Shown one piece after another: positions 53,863 to 61,670 of a stretch of DNA of 64,000 nt. The DNA is from Bacteroidota bacterium (GTDB taxonomy: Bacteria > Bacteroidota > Bacteroidia > Cytophagales > Cyclobacteriaceae), in the NCBI GenBank assembly GCA_023417065.1, contig JAEZGH010000049.1, positions 1 through 64,000 on the forward strand, given 5' to 3'. Position 1 is the stretch's first letter, and each line of letters opens with the position of its first letter. Position numbers and translations under genes: made by a program. The notes under the pieces were generated by a model that worked only from the letters and a program-made list of their open reading frames with translations, was not told where the DNA came from and ran no database searches.

Positions 53863-55566
53863 TCACGATTTGTGCTGGTACTCTTTAGGAATTACTGCGA
53901 GCTCTTCCAATAATGCCTTTCTCGCCTTATAGCGTTCCCGCAAAAGATTGGCAAAACCAATTGTAAGCATATCATCGAATTTGCCGAGCATGTTTTTGAG
54001 TAATCCCGCATTGTAACGATAATTACTGCGATCAGGTCTCGCTTCAAGGCTGCCAGTGATCAGCGAGAAATATATTTCTTGAAGTTGCGGTCTGAGTTCC
54101 TGAGGTATAGAATCGTCATACTGCTGAATAAGCCCGATATTGTTTGAGACCGTTAGAATACGAAGTAGCTCCCTGGGATTATCTTCTTCTTTCAATATTT
54201 CTGCCAGCGACGGGTACTCGTGATTCTTCTCCAGTTTCTGCTTGTACGCTTTGCTCTTCTTTAGCCACTCATCTTCTGGTAGATGTTTTTTTAGTATGCG
54301 ATAACTGTTAAGGTCTCCATAACACTCGTAGAATAACTGCTCGGCAGTGGAAACAATATTTTTGATGTCGCTTTTCTGGAGGTATATTGTGAGCGAAATT
54401 TTCCGTAGCTCATTTACAGTTCCTTGGTGCTTTGCCGCTTTTGCTTCATTAATTCCATCTTCTATTAAAGCCAATACCTTGTCAAGGTTCTTCTTACGAA
54501 TAGCATAGTTGATAGCAATTTTTCTGATGGAGTAGTATTTCAGGTTTTGCTCAACAAAATCATTCACTTCTTCCTCACTTTTGTTGTTGAAAAAGTAGTG
54601 AACGAGAACATTGGCGGCGCGTTCACCGGAATACCATTCGATAAAGTCATCTCCCTTGCCTTCCTTTTTTAGAGCGGTGACCATCTTCTTAATCAGGGCT
54701 TCATCATCAGCAGAGGCAACTTCGGCTGCAAGCTCCGCGAACTGCCATCCGTGATCCATACCCTGCATTGCTGGTGACGTGCTCTTTTTAACCGCATATT
54801 TTGTCAATGCTGAAAGGATAGATTTTGGGGGATGATGTTCCTTAACCAGGCTAAGACCTAAAAAGGTATTATCAATAATGCTGCTTAGTATGCCGTCTGA
54901 GTCATCAATAATTTCCAAAGCCGGAATTAGTTTCTCGAGAATTGCCAGATAGATATTGACCCCGGTCTGAAGATCGTTCTGCATCATACACTGGCTCGCG
55001 CTTTCTACCAATGATTCAATTGGTTTTACGGCATTATTAAATTCCTGAAAATGGATGAAGCCATGTTTTCGTTTCAGAGGACGGAGCGATTGTTCAATGA
55101 CCCCTTTGAAGTCAGCAACCGTCTTACAGGTCTTTGCCGCAAATGAAGCGAGTAAATGATTTTTGAACTCATTATCATTGTCGGTATATGACTTTATATA
55201 ATCTTTGAGTTCCTCAAAGGTGACCTTCGATAAAAGATCACCGACTTTATCCAGGGGAACTTTTGGCTTCTCGGCCGTTTCGTTATCCGTCATTTGAATC
55301 GAGTACAGCACTGCAACCTGGTGCTTACAAATCGGACCGTCAAATGGACAGTTACAGGAGCTAAAGCGTATCGCATCGGTTACTACGTCCGTTTGAATAA
55401 CCACGCGGTATGTTTCGCTACCCTGTACTTTTGCCCGCCATTGATTGTATTCGTCATTGCCCGCGACTTTCAGGTCAACGACATTTTCGATGTAGTCGTA
55501 GCCCCTGGAAAGAAGCACTTCACCAAGCTGGCTTTCGAAGTTCGACAAGGTTAACTGGTTTTTCAT
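53863..55566 (-). CDS. SWIM zinc-finger protein, intact paralogue
   Basis: Protein of 567 residues, same architecture as the broken gene at 36076-37783: N-terminal SWIM finger CxCx6CxH (Cys71, Cys73, Cys80, His82 in CNCPFDGPICKH), then a long helical repeat region to the end (LEARPDRSNYRYNAGLLKNM, LLEELAVIPKEYQHKS). The two proteins are paralogues over their full length. Together with the neighbouring Fic gene it forms a minus-strand pair. Confidence 0.88.
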   Translation of the reverse strand: MKNQLTLSNFESQLGEVLLSRGYDYIENVVDLKVAGNDEYNQWRAKVQGSETYRVVIQTDVVTDAIRFSSCNCPFDGPICKHQVAVLYSIQMTDNETAEKPKVPLDKVGDLLSKVTFEELKDYIKSYTDNDNEFKNHLLASFAAKTCKTVADFKGVIEQSLRPLKRKHGFIHFQEFNNAVKPIESLVESASQCMMQNDLQTGVNIYLAILEKLIPALEIIDDSDGILSSIIDNTFLGLSLVKEHHPPKSILSALTKYAVKKSTSPAMQGMDHGWQFAELAAEVASADDEALIKKMVTALKKEGKGDDFIEWYSGERAANVLVHYFFNNKSEEEVNDFVEQNLKYYSIRKIAINYAIRKKNLDKVLALIEDGINEAKAAKHQGTVNELRKISLTIYLQKSDIKNIVSTAEQLFYECYGDLNSYRILKKHLPEDEWLKKSKAYKQKLEKNHEYPSLAEILKEEDNPRELLRILTVSNNIGLIQQYDDSIPQELRPQLQEIYFSLITGSLEARPDRSNYRYNAGLLKNMLGKFDDMLTIGFANLLRERYKARKALLEELAVIPKEYQHKS

Positions 55567-55631
55567 TACTTAACTTATTCTACAAATCGCGATCGCCTGA
55601 TATATTGGATGTGCTGATGTATTTGGTTATT

Positions 55632-57113
55632 TTATTTTCCCATGATCTTCAACTTCCCCTCTTTCGGCTCCTTAAACGCATCACATCTAATTAAATACTT
55701 CTCCATCTCATCAATGCTTTCACCGTGCAAAGTCGAACTGAATTCATACGCACGCAAAAGCATTCTTACATAAGCGTCACCAACGCGTTGGCGAGTCAGC
55801 TTTCGCAGTGCACCCATATAGTCCTCGCGGTAGACTGTCGGGATAATGATTTTCGACAATCCCTTAGCAGACAGTTCTGCATTCATCATCACACGCGCGA
55901 TTCTTCCGTTGCCATCAAGGAATGGATGGACTTCACTAACGAGGAACATCATGTAGACCGCTTTTGCAAATGGCTCTTGCAATAGGGAATACCATTCAAA
56001 TCCCTTTTTCAATGTTCCAACTACAAGCTGCTTGTCAACAAATTCGGTGTTGCCGGCTCTGTTGTTCTTGTCTTTGAACTCTCCAGGTTTCTTACTGATC
56101 CTCGATTGAAGCAGAATTGCATGTCTCCTTCTCATAATGTCGAGGAACTCATTGGCATTCGTAGGACAGATAGACATTTCCCTTTTGTCCGACACAATAC
56201 GGTATGTACCTAATATGTCATGCGAATCTTCATCCCGTGCAGGAAGAGGTGTTTCAGTCTCAATGATTTCTTTAGCCTCCTCAACAGTGAATTCAGTTCC
56301 TTCTATAAAATTAGAGAAGTAGCCCTCGAAGAAAGCAAAGGTCTTGTACGATTTAGTCGCCTTATTTTTGTCCGGATGACGCGGAAATGGTTTTCCGGCT
56401 AACTCTTCGTACAGGCTTTCGAATAGCTTGATTCTATCAGGATCTAACGGCTCACCGAGAGATCGAGCAATGGCTGCGGGTGTTGTTAGCTTTTTTGACT
56501 TGCCGGTAGAAAGTAAATCACTGACCAGGTCATTCAATTTTTTGAACTCATCCTGCATTCCCAACTGCTTGGAAATTTTTCTTGCTTTGTCACGCAATTC
56601 ATTAAGACCATTCTCGCCTCGCGTCCTGATAATAGATTCAAGGCGTTCTTCGATTTGAGAACGAGTCAGCGTTTTTGATTCCGCTGCTTTGCGCCTTGAA
56701 ACCTGAAGGTTTTCGAGAAATGCCCTTGCCTCCTGCGATGCATGGAGATTTCCAAAGAATGCATTGTCGCCATCAATCTTTTGTGGACCTTCTAAAAGTT
56801 GGATGGTTAATCCAGGTAGCTGAATCTTTTCTGTGTAGGTATACGTCAGAAAAATGTGTCCGTGGGGAGTAGGCACAAATTCAAGAGCACTGCGATGACT
56901 GAGCAATGCGTCCGGATATAGGGCTGACAGGATATGAAACCAATTCCGTTTAATGATTGCCGCCGGTTCATCCGAAAAATTTGATGTGTAAACCCTTGGC
57001 GCAATTTTCCTGATCTGCCCCTCTTTTAGTAGAGCAGTTATTCTCCTGGACTCCGCTTTGTCCGAAGAGGCGAAGACAATTTCCTGAACTTTTGAAGGGG
57101 GAATTTTTCCCAT
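55632..57113 (-). CDS. Fic-domain protein with AbiEi-like N-terminus
   Basis: Protein of 493 residues. The N-terminal 110 residues (VQEIVFASSDKAESRRITAL, LLKEGQIRKIAPRVYTSNFS, LSHRSALEFVPTPHGHIFLT) match the AbiEi-like winged-helix antitoxin fold. A helical linker is followed by a class II Fic fold: inhibitory helix SNFIEG (267-272, [S/T]xxxE[G/N]) and catalytic HPFLDGNGRIAR (His396). Such Fic proteins AMPylate targets and are autoinhibited. Here the antitoxin-like DNA-binding part is fused to the enzyme. Three motif repeats lie in the promoter (57139-57219). Confidence 0.9.
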   Translation of the reverse strand: MGKIPPSKVQEIVFASSDKAESRRITALLKEGQIRKIAPRVYTSNFSDEPAAIIKRNWFHILSALYPDALLSHRSALEFVPTPHGHIFLTYTYTEKIQLPGLTIQLLEGPQKIDGDNAFFGNLHASQEARAFLENLQVSRRKAAESKTLTRSQIEERLESIIRTRGENGLNELRDKARKISKQLGMQDEFKKLNDLVSDLLSTGKSKKLTTPAAIARSLGEPLDPDRIKLFESLYEELAGKPFPRHPDKNKATKSYKTFAFFEGYFSNFIEGTEFTVEEAKEIIETETPLPARDEDSHDILGTYRIVSDKREMSICPTNANEFLDIMRRRHAILLQSRISKKPGEFKDKNNRAGNTEFVDKQLVVGTLKKGFEWYSLLQEPFAKAVYMMFLVSEVHPFLDGNGRIARVMMNAELSAKGLSKIIIPTVYREDYMGALRKLTRQRVGDAYVRMLLRAYEFSSTLHGESIDEMEKYLIRCDAFKEPKEGKLKIMGK

Positions 57114-57138
57114 TAATTAACCAATTTTACGTAAAAAT

Positions 57139-57219
57139 GGGTAAAATTTCCGATTAAAACGCACTTTCAGGGTAAAATGTCCGATTAATTGCTTTGAATC
57201 GGGTAAAATTTCCGATTAA
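57139..57219. repeat. Three 19-bp repeats at exact 31-bp spacing before the Fic gene
   Basis: GGGTAAAATTTCCGATTAA (57139), GGGTAAAATGTCCGATTAA (57170) and GGGTAAAATTTCCGATTAA (57201) are 31 bp apart; the outer two are identical and the middle differs by one base. The first begins 26 bases upstream of the Fic start, between it and the DUF4262 gene on the opposite strand. Close to three helical turns, so three proteins could bind one face. An alternative is the end of a lost IS with multiple end repeats. Confidence 0.92.
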
Positions 57220-57324
57220 CTTGATAATTTCCGACCGGTAAGATTTCATATTAAGTTTTGTTATTGCTAAGATTCCGATAAGACTGTCTTCGTCATTATA
57301 TTGCTGACATACGTTGAGATCGCA

Positions 57325-57777
57325 ATGACGGAAGATCAGGTAAATCAGTACCATGAGAAGGTGGACGCAAATATTCAGACGTTCGGATACCACGTTACTT
57401 TCGTGTTTGCTAAGGAGCATCCATCATTCTGTTACTCAACTGGAATCTTTAAGACATTCGGTATTCCGGAAATATTTATCTCTGCATTACCGCAAAATTT
57501 GTCCCACTCGCTTGTTGAGGCCTATGTTAATAAGTTCAGGGACTCCCTTTTTGTTCAAGTGAATACCAAAATAGATGACCTTACTGATAGGTTTCCTGTC
57601 TATTTAATAGATGCACCTATAGAAAATTTAACCGAATATGCTCTCTCATCGATTAGATTCTATCAAGGCAAGCCGTACAAATACGTTCAGTTGATCTATC
57701 CGGATACAGCTGGCAATTTTCCCGGGGAGCCTGGTTACAATTATGATCAGATAATCAAAGGTGAGTTTAATTTCTAA
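57325..57777 (+). CDS. DUF4262 protein
   Basis: Protein of 150 residues from MTEDQVNQYHEK; a TTG 8 codons up is a weaker start. Motifs IQTFGYHVTFVFAKEHPSFC, YSTGIFKTFGIPEIFISALP, and YVQLIYPDTAGNFPGEPGYN are the DUF4262 pattern, a family often found near polymorphic-toxin immunity genes. Divergent from the Fic gene and 4 bases before the next gene, so likely co-transcribed with it. Confidence 0.85.
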   Translation: MTEDQVNQYHEKVDANIQTFGYHVTFVFAKEHPSFCYSTGIFKTFGIPEIFISALPQNLSHSLVEAYVNKFRDSLFVQVNTKIDDLTDRFPVYLIDAPIENLTEYALSSIRFYQGKPYKYVQLIYPDTAGNFPGEPGYNYDQIIKGEFNF

Positions 57778-57781
57778 AGCA

Positions 57782-58525
57782 ATGGCAGAATCATTTGAGC
57801 AGTTTTGCATGCAATCATGCGAGGAAGTCTCATCGCTCCAGGATGAGTTCATCAAGCTCTACGACTTAAACAGCTATGAGCATTGGTTGTTTGATGATGT
57901 ATTGGGCGTGTTTGAGTTTAAGTCAGATGACGGTAGACAACTATTTTTTAAGTATTCGCTTGTTGGTTCTTTTTCCGCAAATACGTCAACCTGGAAGTGG
58001 TCGTGGGATAACGAACACTTGACGGCACGTGAGCGAAAAGCGATTCAATCTGTTAAAGAATACGGCGAGAGCAAGGGTTACTCACAATTGACAACTGGAT
58101 TAGTTCCCGGAGACGAGTACACCGGCTGGGATATGACCTCGATTTGCGCAAAAGTGATGAATGCGATGGGTGTCTACCGATTTACGCAGGAGCACTTAAC
58201 CTACTACGTCGTTTTTCATGCGGAATTAACAAAGGATCAATACGACGATTCAAAGGATAAGATTGTCACGTGTGCCTCTCACGGGACCGCTCGTGCCGCA
58301 TTTGTTTGCCAACATCTAGACAAAGATACTTACACAGGCTTTCACGAACCTTTTGAATCGGATCCGTTGATTGAGCAGGAAGATGACCTCCAAGCGTGGT
58401 GCGACGAATGTGAAAAAAAACGGCAGGAGGAAGGGGAATGGAATGAGGTGTCGGAAGCATTCGCGAAGATAAGGTTGGTCTGCGAACATTGCTTTTTTGA
58501 AATGAAGAGAAGAAATTCAGCCTAG
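57782..58525 (+). CDS. DUF6882-type protein with C-terminal Cys cluster
   Basis: Protein of 247 residues from MAESFEQFCMQ. The N-terminal half (LNSYEHWLFDDVLGVFEFKS, FSANTSTWKWSWDNEHL, GWDMTSICAKVMNAMGVYRF) is the DUF6882 pattern. The C-terminal 90 residues have a Cys-rich zinc-ribbon-like part (FVCQHLDK, WCDECEKK, VCEHCFFEMKR). This fusion is not one I recognise as standard. Follows the DUF4262 gene by 4 bases. Confidence 0.7.
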   Translation: MAESFEQFCMQSCEEVSSLQDEFIKLYDLNSYEHWLFDDVLGVFEFKSDDGRQLFFKYSLVGSFSANTSTWKWSWDNEHLTARERKAIQSVKEYGESKGYSQLTTGLVPGDEYTGWDMTSICAKVMNAMGVYRFTQEHLTYYVVFHAELTKDQYDDSKDKIVTCASHGTARAAFVCQHLDKDTYTGFHEPFESDPLIEQEDDLQAWCDECEKKRQEEGEWNEVSEAFAKIRLVCEHCFFEMKRRNSA

Positions 58526-58593
58526 CGATGTTGTGGCCTAGTTTGAACTGTTTGTGATGAAATATTGTCCAATCCATTACTTAGATTGACGTT

Positions 58594-59400
58594 ATGTATC
58601 AATTCTTAAAAACTATTCTTCTCGCTGCTTTACTTTTTCTGAACATTCTAAATGTCAGCGCTACTGGACAATCCGGCGAACGAATCATTTACAAGGGTGA
58701 TACGCTGGAAATGTTGAGTGTTCCCCTGGAAGTTTTTCTTGAACGTAAAGATCGAGGAAAAATTTCACCGTATCTCGAAAATGGATGTTCAACAGCCTTG
58801 TGGAGAGGATATGTCGGTTTATGGATGATTCGTGATGAGAAGCTGTTCTTACTTGATGTGAACGTATGTGGAAGAGATGAGCTGAGCATCATGAAGAAAA
58901 TATTTCCGAATTCAGACGGTCCATTGTTTGTTGATTGGTTTACCGGGGATCTGGCAATACAGCAGGGAAAAATGATTCTCTATCACCATAACGGGTTCGA
59001 TCGTTACTATCAGCACGAAGTTGTTTTATCAATTAGCAATGGTGAAGTTGAATCTACAGTAGAATTTGAAAATGGAGTTAGGCCCGGTGATGCCAGGTTT
59101 TCTCGCCGGCCTGATGATATTCAAAAGGAAATTTATAAGCGAATTAACTGGAAGGTGTTACCCGGACTATCGACCAAGTACAGGCTGTTTGTTGATTACA
59201 GAATAGGTGAGGATGGACGGTTTTCCAAAGCAGAAGTACATGGTCAATTAGGTGACGCCTACAGCAAGCAATTGGAACTTATTCTAAATGAATTTCCCCC
59301 AGTCCAGGTATTCTATTACCGTGACAAACCAATCAATGAAGGTTGGACCATTCCAATTATTTTTTCAAATGAAATGAAGCGGGAAGCTCGGCGACATTGA
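58594..59400 (+). CDS. Secreted conserved protein, immunity-like
   Basis: Protein of 268 residues with signal peptide (about 1-24). The phrases IIYKGDTLEMLSVPLEVFLE, CSTALWRGYVGLWMIRDEKL and the tail QLELILNEFPPVQVFYYRDK, PIIFSNEMKREARRH are a recurrent Bacteroidota family found in multi-gene arrays near toxin systems. No enzymatic motif. A matching C-terminal fragment lies at 41491-41633. Confidence 0.72.
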   Translation: MYQFLKTILLAALLFLNILNVSATGQSGERIIYKGDTLEMLSVPLEVFLERKDRGKISPYLENGCSTALWRGYVGLWMIRDEKLFLLDVNVCGRDELSIMKKIFPNSDGPLFVDWFTGDLAIQQGKMILYHHNGFDRYYQHEVVLSISNGEVESTVEFENGVRPGDARFSRRPDDIQKEIYKRINWKVLPGLSTKYRLFVDYRIGEDGRFSKAEVHGQLGDAYSKQLELILNEFPPVQVFYYRDKPINEGWTIPIIFSNEMKREARRH

Positions 59401-59428
59401 AGCTTTTCAAGGTGAGTTGCAAAAATGT

Positions 59429-59920
59429 TTAATTGGCGGCTGGCAAGGGAACTTTCAATGTCTGCAATTCATCGTTATCGGTAACTAAGAACACCGGGAC
59501 AAACTTGTTGGGGCCGGACCTTGCGGATGCGATAATCCGATTGATGAAGTCTTGAGGCACGTGTTGGTCCACAAATAAAAATGCCTGAACACGTGGCCCA
59601 TCTTTCACCCGAAGTTCATTCAGATACGAACCTACCTTGTCTAGTCCGATCAACACATCGTTAACCTGTATGAAAATTGAATCGCGGTATTCCTGACGGA
59701 ACGATAGAAGTTCCTTTTTTCTCGGACCGACAAGAATGTAACCGCAGGAACAGTCTTCAGTCGCTTTTTGTAAGCTCTTCCCAGAACGCGCTGTCGGAAG
59801 ATTTACATCAAGCATCATCTCCGGAAAAAGTCTTTCAAGCTGTTTTTGGCTGGGGCTCTTGCAGCTTAACGTGAGGAAAGCGATCAAAAGAGTGGGAATG
59901 GCAAATTTAGATATCCTCAT
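59429..59920 (-). CDS. Lipoprotein with an ExbD/TolR-like domain
   Basis: Protein of 163 residues; lipobox LTLSC puts the lipidated Cys at 20. The rest follows the ExbD/TolR periplasmic-domain pattern (MLDVNLPTARSGK, FIQVNDVLIGLDKVGSYLNE, FLFVDQHVPQDFINRIIASA, FVPVFLVTDND). The transmembrane anchor of ExbD is replaced by a lipid anchor, which is unusual. No ExbB/TolQ next to it. A dispersed 54-bp repeat lies just upstream. Confidence 0.7.
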   Translation of the reverse strand: MRISKFAIPTLLIAFLTLSCKSPSQKQLERLFPEMMLDVNLPTARSGKSLQKATEDCSCGYILVGPRKKELLSFRQEYRDSIFIQVNDVLIGLDKVGSYLNELRVKDGPRVQAFLFVDQHVPQDFINRIIASARSGPNKFVPVFLVTDNDELQTLKVPLPAAN

Positions 59921-59979
59921 AAGGCATTTGGGTTGTAATGCGATTTTGTCATCACAGTCACACCCTCACACTTCTCCAT

Positions 59980-60034
59980 TTCACCAGCCTATTCCCTAAC
60001 CAATTCATTTTCAAAACTGCTTTGCGCGCGCGCC
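59980..60034. repeat. Dispersed 54-bp repeat, copy 1
   Basis: TTCACCAGCCTATTCCCTAA, followed by CCAATTCATTTTC and a GC-rich end (GCTTTGCGCGCG), matches 63319-63373 with only a few mismatches. It lies upstream of the ExbD-like lipoprotein and just past the tail of the broken MORN gene. Confidence 0.85.
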
Positions 60035-60062
60035 GTCTGATGTGATTCAGCGCTTGATCAGG

Positions 60063-60392
60063 TCATCTACCTGTTTTGATCTCCTTAAATCTCTCCCAAG
60101 GCAATTCTCCCTTCCATTTCTTTGGGGACTGAACTAGAAGGCTATCCTTCCACTTCCATTCATACGAAACAGCTCTGTACACTGCGTCCTTTTTGACTTC
60201 ATCTCTCCTGTAGTTAACTTCACTCACTGCGCCTTTCGCATCCATGCTTACGTACAAATAATGGTTTAAGTCTCCCCACAAGGATGGGCCCTTCTTTTTC
60301 CAATTGTATGATTGTTGAACCAGCGTGCCGGTACTATCGTATTCCAAACCACCATCTACGAAGTCTTTCGACTGCAATGCGCCGTTCGCAAA
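60063..60392 (-). pseudogene. 3' remainder of the MORN gene after an in-frame amber
   Basis: Reading on in the same frame past the TAG at 60393-60395 gives FANGALQSKDFVDGGLEYDS, TGTLVQQSYNWKKKGP and 100 more codons, continuing the MORN pattern. So the upstream gene ends early by a nonsense codon, not by a frameshift. A TTG at 60375-60377 could start it only poorly. Confidence 0.7.
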
Positions 60393-61310
60393 CTATGCAT
60401 AAGTGGTGTCGCGGCCATAACGGTATTTTACCTGGCCATTGTCATAGTACTCTTCTCTAAAAATCACCTCGTGACGTGAACCTTCCGCTTTGTATTTGGG
60501 ATCGAGATCACTTCTAAAGATCGTTGGGTAGTCTCTTTCCAACGCCTTCTCCTTCATTTTTCGATTGTCGTGTTTAATCATGCGATAGCTATAGGTAGTA
60601 TCGCCGGCTTTGTATTGTAAAAATTGTCGTTTTAATTCGCCGTCCTCGAACCAGAATTCAGTGGTGTCGCCGTGTTGGACCCAATCCACTTTCCCTGATT
60701 CATAAAAGACCTTTCTGGAGACCGGCCTTTGTTCGCGATAGTGTTGTTCTTCCGGATAGAGGAAGATCTGCTTTATTTGGCCACCAGGATAGAACGACAC
60801 CCAAAGCCCTTCCCCAAATCCATATTTGTTGCGCTTGTTGATGATCTGTCCTTGGTAGACTTGTTGTGAAGGTTCGAGAACGGGATAGGGATCGTCAGAC
60901 TTCTTGATCGGTTTTCCCTTAAAAAAGAACTGGTATTCAGTTTCTGCAATGTTGGAGATTTCAAGTTCGAGTGAGAAGCAGCAATTGCAGTCACACTCAG
61001 GATTACTTTGGTTTTCTGGATATGGGAGGATGAATACGTCGTTGTCTTTGATCTTTACTTCCGGATTAAATTGAGCACAACAATTTTCAGCGAAATGAAT
61101 GGTGACAGTCGTGTTTCCGTTCCTGGCCTCAAGAGCCGAGATCCTGTCCACTAACTGGTATGGATCATAACGGTCGTCGCAATCGAGACTCTTCCAACGA
61201 ATTAATTTCGGATCGCTGCCTTGTGCACTTGCCATGGCTGGAATAAAAAGTACCAGGAAGCCGGTTTGTTTGAAAAGTTGGAAAATGAGACCTGTGACTT
61301 TTTGAATCAT
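60393..61310 (-). CDS. MORN-repeat secreted protein (YwqK-like)
   Basis: Protein of 305 residues from ATG 61310 (MIQKVTGLIFQLFKQTGFL...), which opens a signal peptide; the TTG at 61334 lies inside a TATCTTTG promoter element and is not a start. The second half has MORN-type repeats (GLWVSFYPGGQIKQIFLYPE, KVFYESGKVDWVQHG, TTEFWFEDGELKRQFLQYKA). An internal amber ends it at YGRDTTYA. Toxin-antitoxin YwqK-type name is by repeat similarity only. Confidence 0.82.
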   Translation of the reverse strand: MIQKVTGLIFQLFKQTGFLVLFIPAMASAQGSDPKLIRWKSLDCDDRYDPYQLVDRISALEARNGNTTVTIHFAENCCAQFNPEVKIKDNDVFILPYPENQSNPECDCNCCFSLELEISNIAETEYQFFFKGKPIKKSDDPYPVLEPSQQVYQGQIINKRNKYGFGEGLWVSFYPGGQIKQIFLYPEEQHYREQRPVSRKVFYESGKVDWVQHGDTTEFWFEDGELKRQFLQYKAGDTTYSYRMIKHDNRKMKEKALERDYPTIFRSDLDPKYKAEGSRHEVIFREEYYDNGQVKYRYGRDTTYA

Positions 61311-61331
61311 GATTTTGCCTGCATCGATGTT

Positions 61332-61339
61332 CAAAGATA
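61332..61339 (-). promoter_or_regulatory. -7 element TATCTTTG before the MORN gene
   Basis: TATCTTTG on the minus strand ends 21 bases before ATG 61310. It excludes the TTG start at 61334. Confidence 0.55.
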
Positions 61340-61656
61340 AAAAAAATGCGAATCGCTGTTCCTACGTGGCTACCAGTGCCTCTCGGGAAAAGTTTTTGAC
61401 AGCGGCATGCATAGGATCTTGGTATATATGTGTTTAATAATAACGGAAAAGTGTTAACCTCTATTCCCTGCAGTTTTTAACAGCCTTTACTCGTATTCGA
61501 TTATCGTCTCCCTAATTACTCCCGGGTGATCAACCTTATAGGTAGCGCTCTGAGTGTAACTTATTTCCTCTTCGTCGCCTGCGGCAATTCATGAAGTACT
61601 TTTTCGATTCGCGCGTAGCAATTATTCTGATATTGGCGCGCGACTTAATAAAACAT
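61340..61656. other. Divergent intergenic region
   Basis: About 320 bases between the MORN gene and the 509-residue membrane gene. Holds the promoter elements of both; no further gene or RNA is seen. Confidence 0.4.
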
Positions 61657-61664
61657 TATCTTTA
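61633..61664 (+). promoter_or_regulatory. -33/-7 promoter: TTG and TATCTTTA
   Basis: TTG at 61633-61635 and TATCTTTA at 61657-61664 are 21 bases apart, the right spacing for the Bacteroidota sigma factor. ATG 61671 lies 6 bases past the -7 element. Confidence 0.6.
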
Positions 61665-61670
61665 GGACTT

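Noticed and set aside
57139..57219. CRISPR array
   Set aside because: Only three 19-bp repeats, 12-bp spacers, no cas genes, and a fourth copy stands alone 3.7 kb away.
53435..57219. Complete IS bounded by the GGGTAAAATTTCCGATTAA copies
   Set aside because: The copies are in the same orientation, not inverted, and the interval holds SWIM and Fic genes but no transposase.
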